From: Alphaproteobacteria bacterium
GTDB taxonomy: Bacteria > Pseudomonadota > Alphaproteobacteria > Sphingomonadales > Sphingomonadaceae
Assembly (NCBI GenBank): GCA_030424845.1
Contig: JAUHWC010000003.1
Location: forward strand, 124,001-188,000
Direction: 5' to 3'
DNA: 64,000 nt
Both the position numbers and the translations under genes were made by a program. Shown one piece after another: positions 43,486 through 51,665 of this stretch. The notes under the pieces were generated by a model. That model searched no databases. It worked only from the letters and a program-made list of their open reading frames with translations, and was not told the origin of the DNA. Position 1 is the stretch's first letter, and every line of letters starts with the position of its first letter.

Positions 43486-44166
43486 ATGGCAGACGAATTG
43501 ACGGTTGATATCTGGTCGGACCTGGTCTGCCCCTGGTGCGCCATCGGCCTGGCCCAGTTCGTGAAGGCGGTGGACAGCCTGAAGGGCGAGGTCGACGTTT
43601 CGATCCGCTTCATGCCCTTCGAACTCAATCCGGACATGCCGGCAGAAGGCCACAACCAGGTGGACCTGCTTGCCAGGGCCTACAACAAGACGCCCGCCGA
43701 CGTGCTAGAGATGCGCCGTACGGTGGAAGCGACCGGGGATGATGTGGGCTTTCCGCTCTCATGGCAGGGAGAGGGGGAAGAGCCCGTGCTCATGGTGTGG
43801 AACACCCACAAGGCGCACATGCTGCTGCGCTGGGCACTCACCGTGGCAGAGCCCGAAGCGCAGCTGCGGCTGAAACAGGCCTTTATGCGCGCCTATTTCC
43901 AGCAGCGTCGCGAAATCTCCAGCAGCGATGTCCTGCTCGACATCGCCGAGGGCGAGGGTTTCGAGCGTGATGCCGCCGCCGCCGCGCTGGCCGACGAGGC
44001 ATTGTCTGCCGCCATCCACCATGACGAGCAGATGGCACGGCAAAACAATATCAACAGCGTCCCCACCTTCGTTGTGGCTGGCAAGTATATCCTGCAAGGC
44101 GCTGCAAAGCGTGAAGAATATTCCGCCGCGCTGGTGAAGCTCGCCAGCATGGAAGCGATGGCCTGA
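43486..44166 (+). CDS. DsbA-family oxidoreductase, FrnE-like
   Basis: A 226-residue cytoplasmic thioredoxin-fold protein without a signal peptide, starting ADELTVDIWSDLVCPWCAIG, with active site CPWC at about residue 16. The cis-Pro loop is INSVPTFVVAGKYILQGA near residue 188. FrnE-type proteins are implicated in polyketide or 2-hydroxychromene-like isomerisation and in stress tolerance; the substrate here is unknown. Three bases after nudC, so probably co-transcribed. Confidence 0.87.
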   Translation: MADELTVDIWSDLVCPWCAIGLAQFVKAVDSLKGEVDVSIRFMPFELNPDMPAEGHNQVDLLARAYNKTPADVLEMRRTVEATGDDVGFPLSWQGEGEEPVLMVWNTHKAHMLLRWALTVAEPEAQLRLKQAFMRAYFQQRREISSSDVLLDIAEGEGFERDAAAAALADEALSAAIHHDEQMARQNNINSVPTFVVAGKYILQGAAKREEYSAALVKLASMEAMA

Positions 44167-44170
44167 GGCC

Positions 44171-44566
44171 TCAGACCAGCCCCAGCTTCGAAAGTTCGCG
44201 CACCAGCCTGCCGGGCATGGCATCGCCGATCACTTCGCCTTCCATCAGGTCCTTGGGGGCGTCCTCGTCCTTCAGGTAGCGCCAGCCCTGGTGGGCGCGC
44301 TTGGCCTTGGGATGGACGAGGTGGAGCCTGTTTTCGAGGATGATGTCCCAGTGCCCGTCCGGGCGCTGCTCGAAGCCCAGGATCGCCGCGCGGGCGACAA
44401 GCGCGTGTTCATGGATCCAGTAGAGCGAGCCGCCCTTCATCTCCTCGTGCCGCTTGGGCAGGTAGCGGGTGCGCAGGCGGCGTTCCGGGGCCTTGCCGTC
44501 GAACCATTCCTGCAGATCGGCCAGCGAACTGGCGCGGAAGGCGATCTTGGTCATGTGCAGCGGCAT
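44171..44566 (-). CDS. DUF1489 family protein
   Basis: A 131-residue protein of the DUF1489 family, widespread in alphaproteobacteria and of unknown function. Family segments are GGSLYWIHEHALVARAAILG and the C-terminal HQGWRYLKDEDAPKDL. The first Met (MPLHMTK) may be five codons upstream of the real start at MTKIAF. Convergent with the FrnE-like gene. Confidence 0.8.
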   Translation of the reverse strand: MPLHMTKIAFRASSLADLQEWFDGKAPERRLRTRYLPKRHEEMKGGSLYWIHEHALVARAAILGFEQRPDGHWDIILENRLHLVHPKAKRAHQGWRYLKDEDAPKDLMEGEVIGDAMPGRLVRELSKLGLV

Positions 44567-44656
44567 GCCCCCTATCTGGCGACATGCGCCGTGCAGTCAA
44601 GGCTTGCCGATCAGGCGCGCTTGCCCGATCATGCGGCCATCAACGGGGAGAGATTC

Positions 44657-45565
44657 ATGTTCGTCAAATCGGCCAAATGCATTCTTGGTGCGGCACTGCT
44701 TGCGGGCGGTGCCCCGGTGCTGGCGGAGCACCACGAAGAGGAAGCGGCAGTCGGCGGAACGGCCGCGCTCAGTGCCGACAAGACGCTGCAGGCCGCCCGG
44801 CTCGTCACCGAAGGCAAGGTCTATGCCCTGGGGATCATCACCGGGCGCAACACGCCCGCCTATCCCGGCCGCGACTATGACATCGAGGTGATCGACCTGG
44901 GCAGCAACGGCAGCAACCAGGTGACGGGGCATGACGACCGGGTGGATACCTACCTCGGCATCGGATCACAGATCGACGGGCTGGGCCATGTCGGCACCGC
45001 AGGCGTGCATTTCGGCGGGGTGAAGGCAGAGGACATCTTCTCTCCCGATGGGCTTCGTGACCTGGGAACGGAAGACATTCCGCCGATCGCCACGCGCGGC
45101 GTGCTGATCGACATGACGCGCTATTTCGGTGTCGAGCGGATGGCGGAACTGCAAGGTTTCGGATCAGCGGAAATCCGTGCTGCGGCGGAGCAGCAGGGCG
45201 TGACCATAGGGGCTGGCGACGTGGTGCTGTTCCATACCGGCTGGATGCAGGTGATGGACGAGGACCCCGAAGGCTTCATCCTGCGCCAGCCGGGAATCAA
45301 TGCCGAAGGCGCGCGCTACCTGGCGCAGCTGGGCGTGGTCGCCGTGGGATCGGACACGGCCGGCCTGGAGACATCGGACTATCCGGAAGGGATGTTCATC
45401 CCGGTCCACCAGATCCTGCTGGCAGAGTACGGGATCCACATCCTGGAGACGCTCGATACATCGGAACTCGCGGCGGACGAGGCGTGGGAGTTCCTCTTTG
45501 TGCTGGGTGCGCCGCGCCTTGAAGGTTCGGTGCAGGCGATCATCAATCCCGTGGCGATCCGCTAG
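44657..45565 (+). CDS. Cyclase-family protein (kynurenine-formamidase-like), exported
   Basis: A 302-residue protein starting FVKSAKCILGAALLAGGAP after Met, with a signal peptide ending APVLAEHHEEE. It belongs to the cyclase family PF04199, seen in the metal-binding segments DTYLGIGSQIDGLGHVG, with GVHFGGV following, and in IPVHQILLAEYGIHILE. The His and Asp of QIDGLGHVG are the usual manganese/zinc ligands. An exported location differs from the cytoplasmic formamidase. It overlaps the mgtE stop by four bases (convergent CTAG). Confidence 0.84.
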   Translation: MFVKSAKCILGAALLAGGAPVLAEHHEEEAAVGGTAALSADKTLQAARLVTEGKVYALGIITGRNTPAYPGRDYDIEVIDLGSNGSNQVTGHDDRVDTYLGIGSQIDGLGHVGTAGVHFGGVKAEDIFSPDGLRDLGTEDIPPIATRGVLIDMTRYFGVERMAELQGFGSAEIRAAAEQQGVTIGAGDVVLFHTGWMQVMDEDPEGFILRQPGINAEGARYLAQLGVVAVGSDTAGLETSDYPEGMFIPVHQILLAEYGIHILETLDTSELAADEAWEFLFVLGAPRLEGSVQAIINPVAIR

Positions 45566-46977
45566 CCCACCAGCCCCGTTGCCACGGCCAAGCCGAGGAA
45601 AGCGAAGAATCCCATCGAATCGGTGATCATCGTCACGAAGACGCTGCTCGCCACCGCCGGGTCCTGGTCCAGCCGCTCGAAGGCGACGGGTACCAGCACC
45701 CCGGCCATGCCCGAAACGATGATGTTGATCACCATTGCGGCCGCGATCACCCCGCCCAGTTGCGGCGTGAAGATCAGGGCCGTGGCCAACCCGATCAGCA
45801 CGGCGATGGTCACCCCGTTCATCAGCGCCACCTTCAGTTCCCTGAAGAGGATGCGCGCGGTGTTGGACCTTGTCAGCTGGTTCATGGCGATGGCGCGCAC
45901 CGTTACCGCCATGGTCTGCGTTCCGGCATTGCCGCCGATGCTGGCGACAATCGGCATCAGCACGGCAAGGGCCACCAGTTGCTCGATGGCGGCGCCGAAA
46001 AAGGCGATGATGGCAGAGGCGACCACTGCCGTGCCGAGGTTGGCGACAAGCCAGCGCACGCGCGCGGAAAAGGCATCGCGGATAGGCTCGTTGATGTCGC
46101 CTTCGCCTGCGCCGCTCATCAGCAGCGCGTCCTCGCCGGCTTCTTCCTGGATGATGTGGACGATATCGTCCACTGTCAGCTGGCCCACCAGCCGCCCGCT
46201 TTCATCGACCACGGCAGCGGAGATCAGCGCGTATTTCTGGAACCGAAGGGCAACCTCTTCCTGGTCCATGTCCACCGGGATCAGCGTCTGGTCGCGCTTC
46301 ATCACGTCCAGCAGCGGGATATGGCGCGGGCAGCGCAGGATCCACGAGAGCTGGCAGGTGCCCACCGGGTGGTGGCGATGATCGACGATGAAGACCTCCC
46401 AGAACTCGGTGGTCATGTCGTCATTGTCGCGCAGGTAATCGATCAGGTCGCCGACCGTCATGTTCTCCGGCACGGCCACCAGTTCGCGCTGCATCAGGCG
46501 ACCGGCGGTTTCTTCCGGATAGGCAAGGGCGCTTTCGATGATGGCGCGGTCATCCGCGTCCATCGCGTCGAGGATCGCGCGCTGGTCAGGCTCGTCGAGG
46601 TCCTCGATCAGCTGGACGGCATCGTCGGTGTCGAGCTGTTCGGCGATTTCCGCAACGGCCGCGGCAGGCAGGGCCTCCACCATGCTCTCGCGCACGAAGT
46701 CGTTGAGCTCGGCGATCACATCGCCTGTCATCAGGTCGGAGATGGCGGCAGCCAGGTCGCGCCGCTCGTCTGCATCCAGCAGTTCGAGAAGGTCGGCAAT
46801 ATCCGCGGGGTGGAGCGGTTCGACCAGCTCGTATGCCCGGCCGTCGTCCTCTGCCTCGAGCGCATCGCGCACCGCATTGACGAAAGCGGGCTTCAGCCGG
46901 TTCTCCTCGTCCAGTTCCGCGCCGTCCTCGCGGACAGCGTCTTCATCCTCGCGGGTCTGGAGATCGGTTTCGGCCAT
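45562..46977 (-). CDS. mgtE: Magnesium transporter MgtE
   Basis: Inner-membrane Mg2+ channel of 471 residues. The N-terminal cytoplasmic domain is acidic, with ELVEPLHPADIADLLELLD near 55 and the armadillo-like MgtE N region. Paired CBS domains follow at about 210-280 (DVMKRDQTLIPVDMDQEEV), then five transmembrane helices from about residue 310, including the pore-lining GGNAGTQTMAVTVRAIA. The second-last gene of its run; it starts 102 bases from the divergent cyclophilin. Confidence 0.95.
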   Translation of the reverse strand: MAETDLQTREDEDAVREDGAELDEENRLKPAFVNAVRDALEAEDDGRAYELVEPLHPADIADLLELLDADERRDLAAAISDLMTGDVIAELNDFVRESMVEALPAAAVAEIAEQLDTDDAVQLIEDLDEPDQRAILDAMDADDRAIIESALAYPEETAGRLMQRELVAVPENMTVGDLIDYLRDNDDMTTEFWEVFIVDHRHHPVGTCQLSWILRCPRHIPLLDVMKRDQTLIPVDMDQEEVALRFQKYALISAAVVDESGRLVGQLTVDDIVHIIQEEAGEDALLMSGAGEGDINEPIRDAFSARVRWLVANLGTAVVASAIIAFFGAAIEQLVALAVLMPIVASIGGNAGTQTMAVTVRAIAMNQLTRSNTARILFRELKVALMNGVTIAVLIGLATALIFTPQLGGVIAAAMVINIIVSGMAGVLVPVAFERLDQDPAVASSVFVTMITDSMGFFAFLGLAVATGLVG

Positions 46978-47079
46978 GGGGCTGGCCTAATGACAGTTGC
47001 GGCAAAAGCAAGCGGGCGGGTGACTTTGCCACGCATGAGTCTATATCGAGCGCCGAACAACACTTGAGGAGAATACCCA

Positions 47080-47544
47080 ATGGCCGACGAAAAACTGACC
47101 TTCACCGTGGACGCTGGAAATGGCGAAGGTGGTGACGTCGTGATCAAGCTGCGCCCGGACCTGGCCCCCGGCCATGTCGAGCGCATTACCGAACTTGCCA
47201 AGGAAGGCTTCTATGACGGCGTGGTTTTCCACCGCGTGATCGACGGTTTCATGGCGCAGGGCGGTGATCCCACCGGCACCGGCATGGGCGGATCGGACAA
47301 GCCCGACATCCCGGCCGAATTCAACGATGCCAAGCACGTGCGCGGCACCTGCTCCATGGCTCGCACGATGGACCCCAACAGCGCCAATTCGCAGTTCTTC
47401 ATCTGCTTCGATGATGCCCGCTTCCTTGATCGCCAGTACACCGTGTGGGGCGAGGTCGAGAGCGGCATGGAGCATATCGATGCGCTGCCCAAGGGCGAGC
47501 CGCCGCGCGAGCCGGGCAAGATCGTGAAGGCGACCGTTTCCTGA
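47080..47544 (+). CDS. Peptidylprolyl isomerase, cyclophilin type
   Basis: A 154-residue cytoplasmic cyclophilin that accelerates proline isomerisation. Catalytic-site segments are FYDGVVFHRVIDGFMAQGGD (Arg near 49), GTCSMARTMDPNSANSQFFI and QYTVWGEVESGMEHID. No signal peptide. A GAGGAGAA ribosome site precedes the ATG. Its stop overlaps the next start (TGATGA). Confidence 0.93.
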   Translation: MADEKLTFTVDAGNGEGGDVVIKLRPDLAPGHVERITELAKEGFYDGVVFHRVIDGFMAQGGDPTGTGMGGSDKPDIPAEFNDAKHVRGTCSMARTMDPNSANSQFFICFDDARFLDRQYTVWGEVESGMEHIDALPKGEPPREPGKIVKATVS

Positions 47545-47861
47545 TGAAGGCGACGCGCCGCGTGATCGGCGCCGCCTTCCTGGCGGTTGCGGCGCAGGGC
47601 ATCGCGTCCTGCGCCCTGCCGCCCGATGCGCCAACCGTCCTCGCCTCCGCCAACGGCACGGGACCGGACGATGCCTATGTCGTCTCCAGCGTGGCGCAGG
47701 AATATGAGATACTGCGATTGTTGGGGTTGCGCAGCGACAGCCAGCGCCTGCACGTGATCGACGGCAGGCCTTTTGACGTGCTCACCGCTACCGATCCCGA
47801 AACGCAAGAAGCGCGAGATGTCTGGTTCGACATCTCGCGCTTTTCCGGTCGTTCGATGTAG
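47544..47861 (+). CDS. Hypothetical lipoprotein downstream of cyclophilin
   Basis: A 105-residue protein starting KATRRVIGAAFLAVAAQGI after Met, with a lipobox GIASCAL near residue 21, so probably a lipoprotein. The mature part contains the segment QEYEILRLLGLRSDSQRLH and ends DVWFDISRFSGRSM. No family recognised. Translationally coupled to the cyclophilin gene by TGATGA, which suggests a shared transcript. Confidence 0.6.
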   Translation: MKATRRVIGAAFLAVAAQGIASCALPPDAPTVLASANGTGPDDAYVVSSVAQEYEILRLLGLRSDSQRLHVIDGRPFDVLTATDPETQEARDVWFDISRFSGRSM

Positions 47862-47865
47862 CGGA

Positions 47866-48861
47866 CTATTCCTGTTCGCGTGTCGGCTGGACGTTGCGGC
47901 TGCGGATCAGCCACTGCCCGTTGACCTTCACCACTTCGTCAACCCCATTGCCCACGGCGGCAACGCGCGGTGCCGGGTCAACACCCGGGCCGCCGAAAAT
48001 GGTCTGCCAGTAGTAGTGCACCCGGGCCACGGACGGGCTCAGGAACTCGATGCTCTGGTTGGACATGATGTGGTACATGTTTCCGGTCAGCGCGCCGCTC
48101 TCGCGCCGGGGAGCCATCGACTCCTCCATGCCGGTGATCATGTCGTGCAGTGCCTGGCGCCCTTTGACCTGGTTGAACGACCCGTCTTCCGTGAACACGG
48201 CAGCGTAGGCATCGGCGTCAAGGTTGTCTGCAGCACGCACATAGCGCCACATCAGGTCTTCGATCTCTGCCCGGTCGTGGGCTTCCTGGAGCGTGCGATC
48301 AACGTCGAGCGCGACGGGCGGGGCGCCTGCCGGCAGCGTTGCCGGATCCCAGTGCTGGTCCGCCTTGCCATCGACAAAGCGCCAGGTGTCGAACCAGGTG
48401 GTGGTGTAGGTCTGTGTCGGGTCATCGGCATAAGGCACGATGCGGCGGGTCAGGATGGTCACAAGGTCATCTTCCGCCATCACGGCGACAACGCCGTTGG
48501 GATCATTCGCGCTCAAGGCGGGGCAGGGGTCAAGCGGCTGCACCTGGGCAACCTGGGTGAAATAGTAGATCACCCCTTCCAGACCCGAGGCGGCAACCGG
48601 ATTGTGCTGGATGTAGCGATCCGTCAGCCACTGGCCGGCATCGGCCCAGTGTCCGCACTTCAGCAGGTCGCGCTGGATGCGCAGGGCAGTCTGCTTGTTG
48701 CGATGAAGCACAGGATCATCGCTGGTGAACAGGCTTTCCGGATCAGGATGGGGTACCACCGGATCGTTCAGGGCGCGCATCTGGGCCTGGGCGGTGCCGG
48801 GCAGGGCAAGGGCAGTGGTGGCAGCCAGCGCGGCAGCCAGGACGGACTTTGAGAATTTCAC
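47866..48861 (-). CDS. Exported SnoaL-like (NTF2-fold) protein with two domains
   Basis: A 331-residue protein with a signal peptide (KFSKSVLAAALAATTALALP). It contains two NTF2-like cone folds: the first at about residues 55-170 (CGHWADAGQWLTDRYIQHNP) and the second from about 195 (LMWRYVRAADNLDADAYAAV to the end). Each has the SnoaL/ketosteroid-isomerase-like pattern. The role is unknown; tandem NTF2 folds suggest a binding or cyclase/hydrolase-type function. The LysR-family gene lies 85 bases upstream on the same strand. Confidence 0.75.
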   Translation of the reverse strand: MKFSKSVLAAALAATTALALPGTAQAQMRALNDPVVPHPDPESLFTSDDPVLHRNKQTALRIQRDLLKCGHWADAGQWLTDRYIQHNPVAASGLEGVIYYFTQVAQVQPLDPCPALSANDPNGVVAVMAEDDLVTILTRRIVPYADDPTQTYTTTWFDTWRFVDGKADQHWDPATLPAGAPPVALDVDRTLQEAHDRAEIEDLMWRYVRAADNLDADAYAAVFTEDGSFNQVKGRQALHDMITGMEESMAPRRESGALTGNMYHIMSNQSIEFLSPSVARVHYYWQTIFGGPGVDPAPRVAAVGNGVDEVVKVNGQWLIRSRNVQPTREQE

Positions 48862-48946
48862 GAGATACTCTCCCTCTTGTATCGATTGATTCCCTCTCGG
48901 AACGATTTTGCCGGATTTCCTGTTGCGTGGCTAGGCAAGAGGCAGG

Positions 48947-49825
48947 TCACAATCCGGCGGAAACAAGCCAATCGTGGAAAATGCGCACGGGCCGGGCTTC
49001 GAGGTCTGCCGGCTTGCACAGGAACCAGTAGCTGTATGGGCTCTCGATATGCTTGTCGTAGAGCTTGGCAAGGCGCGGATCGTTGTTCCTGTTCATGTGG
49101 TCATCGTGCATGATCGCGATGCCCAGGCCCTGTGCCGCAGCCTCCAGGATCAGCTGCCCGGAATCGTAATGGTCCACCGCAGAAGGCTGGAGCTTCTCGA
49201 AGCCCATGGCCTTCTTCCACGCCTCGTAGCTGAGCTGCATGTCGGTGTGGACCAGGAAGGTCTGCTTCTGCAGTTCCTCCATTGTCGGTTCCGGCCCCAG
49301 TTCATCGGCCAGCGTCTTGCTGCAGATGGCGTGGACGGTGTTCTGGTCAAGCTGCACCTTGTGGAAACCCGGTCCCGGTTCGGTCGCCAGCGTGATGGCG
49401 GCGTCCAGCGTATCGCCCACGCGGTCTATCAGGTGGGGGCCGGTATCCATGTCGAGGTGCAGGCGCGGGTGCAATTGCCGCAATTCGGGCAGCTTGGGGA
49501 ACAGGCGCTGCGTGCCGAACAGCGGCATCACGCCCAGTCGCAGGCGCATCAGTTGCAGGTTCTCGCTTTGCGATTCGACGGCCGCGGCCAAGGATTCCAG
49601 ATGCGGGGCGACCGTATCGTAGAAGGCGCGTCCCTCGTCGGTCAGCTTCATCGCCTGGCCCGAGCGCGAGAACAGCTTGCGCCCGGTAAAATCCTCCAGG
49701 TTGGTAATCCGCCGCGACAGGGCGGATGGGCTGAGGCCCAGCTCGTGCGCGGCCGAGCGGGCCGAACCCAGGCGGACGACTCGGACAAAGGCCTCAAGGG
49801 CGCGAAGGGGAGGTAATCGCCGCAT
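48947..49825 (-). CDS. LysR-family transcriptional regulator (GcvA-like)
   Basis: A 292-residue regulator. The DNA-binding domain is at the N terminus (PPLRALEAFVRVVRLGSARS, then AHELGLSPSALSRRITNLED), the helix-turn-helix lying near residues 26-50. The C-terminal effector-binding domain is complete. It is 85 bases upstream of the exported SnoaL-like gene in the same direction, so it may control it; LysR regulators often control adjacent genes, though usually divergent ones. Confidence 0.88.
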   Translation of the reverse strand: MRRLPPLRALEAFVRVVRLGSARSAAHELGLSPSALSRRITNLEDFTGRKLFSRSGQAMKLTDEGRAFYDTVAPHLESLAAAVESQSENLQLMRLRLGVMPLFGTQRLFPKLPELRQLHPRLHLDMDTGPHLIDRVGDTLDAAITLATEPGPGFHKVQLDQNTVHAICSKTLADELGPEPTMEELQKQTFLVHTDMQLSYEAWKKAMGFEKLQPSAVDHYDSGQLILEAAAQGLGIAIMHDDHMNRNNDPRLAKLYDKHIESPYSYWFLCKPADLEARPVRIFHDWLVSAGL

Positions 49826-49897
49826 CCGGCCCTATGTTCTAAAATATGCAACTCGTGTCGAGAGGGTTTCCCACCTGAGGGCGAAAAACCTGCGGAG

Positions 49898-50839
49898 CTA
49901 GCCGTCCTCTCCCTCGGCTTCCTCTTCGGACGGGGCGTGCAGGCGCAGGCGCGTGACATGGGTTTCATCGCCATCGGTCACTTCGATCCGCCAGCCACTT
50001 GGATGGGTCACGATGGTTCCCGGCTGAGGCACTTCCTCAGCCAGCACGAATGCGAGGCCGCCCAGCGTATCGACCGACTCTTCCACCTCGGCAATGCGGT
50101 CATCCCCGACGATTTCGGCCACGTCCTCCAGTTCGGCGCGGGCATCGGCATCCCACATGCCCTGGCCTATCGGCACCACCAGTTCCACCGGGGCCTCGTC
50201 ATGCTCGTCCTCGATCTCGCCGACGATTTCCTCGACGAGATCCTCGATCGTGATGATTCCGTCCGTGCCCGAAAATTCGTCCAGCACGATGGCGAGGTGG
50301 GTGCGGTTGGCGCGCATGTCCGCCAGCACGTCGATCGCGCCACGTGCCTGCGGCACGTAGAGCGGCTGGCGCATAAGCTCGTTCCAGTTGACGGGCGGGT
50401 CCTTCTTCTCGGCCAGGAATTCGAACACGTCCTTGATGTGCATCATGCCGATCACGTCATCCAACTGGTCGCGATAGACAGGCATGCGCGAATGGCCGTG
50501 TTCGGAAAACAGCGCGACCAGTTCATCCCAGCTGGCATCCGCGTTGATGGCAATGATCTCGCTGCGCGGGATGGCCACGTCATCGGCATCCATTTCGCTG
50601 AAATGCAGCAGGTTCTTGAGCATGGTGACTTCGACAGCCGACAAGTCGCCTCCCGCGCGGTCCTCACCGCCCGGGGAAGAGGATTGCTCGTCCTCGTGTT
50701 CGTCTATCGCCTCTTCCAGCTGCTCGCGCAGGGAAGGGCCGTCATTGTCGTCGAAGAATGAACGGATCGCATTCCACAATCCGCTGCTACTGTCCGCGTC
50801 TCCCGATTGGGATTCGCCGTTCCGTGTGTTGTCCGGCAT
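49898..50839 (-). CDS. corC: Hemolysin-family CBS domain protein (CorC/YbeX-like)
   Basis: A 313-residue protein starting MPDNTRNGESQSGDADS. The N-terminal acidic stretch (LEEAIDEHEDEQSSS) is followed by a CBS pair (about residues 75-205, including SEIIAINADASWDELVALFS and HTHLAI-type segments such as RTHLAIVLDEFSGTDG) and a C-terminal CorC/HlyC domain. Homologues act with ribosome-maturation and magnesium functions. ybeY lies upstream after an unusual 331-base gap rather than adjacent. Confidence 0.88.
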   Translation of the reverse strand: MPDNTRNGESQSGDADSSSGLWNAIRSFFDDNDGPSLREQLEEAIDEHEDEQSSSPGGEDRAGGDLSAVEVTMLKNLLHFSEMDADDVAIPRSEIIAINADASWDELVALFSEHGHSRMPVYRDQLDDVIGMMHIKDVFEFLAEKKDPPVNWNELMRQPLYVPQARGAIDVLADMRANRTHLAIVLDEFSGTDGIITIEDLVEEIVGEIEDEHDEAPVELVVPIGQGMWDADARAELEDVAEIVGDDRIAEVEESVDTLGGLAFVLAEEVPQPGTIVTHPSGWRIEVTDGDETHVTRLRLHAPSEEEAEGEDG

Positions 50840-51170
50840 CGCCGAGGTTGCCTGCTCCTGTTCAAGCGTGAAGCACACATATGGGTGCGGTATTCCCATT
50901 TGTGCAAGCATGAAGCTGATTAATTCACAACAGCTGCGATGTTCGGGCCAGGTGTCCAGGGCGAAGAATTTGGCGCTTTTCAGGGGTTTTGCGGGCCAAT
51001 CATACGATCCATATGCCTGAAGCAACCACTTGCCGCAGGACTGCCGCAAAGGTCTCTGGTCCTGCGGTCAGTCATCATCCTGGCCGGATTCGGGGCATGT
51101 CAGGCACGGTCGCAGCGGCACTGATCCGATTGTTCCGGGCCTAGCCTGGCCTAGCCTAGCCTGACCTAGC
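50840..51170. other. 331-base gap between ybeY and corC
   Basis: No credible gene was found. An in-frame extension of corC (start near 51049, with PHPYVCFTLEQEQATSA) has no recognisable domain and no ribosome site. The pentamer repeat at the ybeY 3' end lies at its right edge. A corC promoter is likely here but no good consensus was picked out by eye. Confidence 0.5.
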
Positions 51171-51176
51171 CTAGCC
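51139..51176. repeat. Pentanucleotide tandem repeat (CCTAG type) over the ybeY stop codon
   Basis: Seven successive CCTRR-type pentamers on the plus strand: CCTAG four or five times, with CCTGG and CCTGA variants. In the ybeY sense the array begins with the stop codon TAG at 51173-51171. Short tandem repeats of this kind can change copy number by strand slippage, but change here would not alter the YbeY protein. Confidence 0.75.
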
Positions 51177-51665
51177 GGCATAGGGGTCGGCGATGCCCAG
51201 CAGGGCCAGCGCCCGCACTTCGAGCGCTTCCATCGCCTCGGCATCGGCATCCGAGATCTCGTGATCGTGGCCGGCAAGGTGAAGCAGGCCGTGCAGGATC
51301 AGGTGCGCCGCGTGGTCGTGGATCGAGACACCCTTTTCTTCCGCCTCGCGCATGCAGGTTTCATGGGCGAGCGCGATATCGCCGAGCATTTCCGGCGGGC
51401 CATCGGGCGAAAGCGCCAGCAGGTCCTCCCGCTCCAGCATGGGAAAGGAGAGGACGTTGGTCGGCTTGTCCCGCTGGCGCCATTCGCGGTTCAGCGCATG
51501 GATTTCCGCGTCACTGGTGAACAGCAGGCTGGCGAGAAGGCGCGGATTGGCTAGCTCAGGCGCCACTTGTGCGGCTGCCTGGCACACCCGACCGGCCAGC
51601 TCCTCCCAGCCGTTATCCGGCCAGGGCGCCTCAACGGCAATGTCCAGCTCGGCCAGTGCGGTCAT
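51171..51665 (-). CDS. ybeY: Endoribonuclease YbeY
   Basis: Zinc metalloprotein needed for 16S rRNA 3' maturation and late 70S quality control. The metal motif HGLLHLAGHDHE near residue 131 has the His-x3-His-x5-His ligands, and the NREWRQRDKPTNVLSFP segment is present. At 164 residues its length is normal. Its ATG overlaps the gabD stop (TGATG). The usual upstream neighbour phoH is about 7 kb away. Confidence 0.96.
   Translation of the reverse strand: MTALAELDIAVEAPWPDNGWEELAGRVCQAAAQVAPELANPRLLASLLFTSDAEIHALNREWRQRDKPTNVLSFPMLEREDLLALSPDGPPEMLGDIALAHETCMREAEEKGVSIHDHAAHLILHGLLHLAGHDHEISDADAEAMEALEVRALALLGIADPYAG

Noticed and set aside
50840-51049. Extension of corC upstream to 51049
   Set aside because: The extra 70 residues have no domain similarity or ribosome site, and the start at 50839 matches the acidic N terminus of the family.
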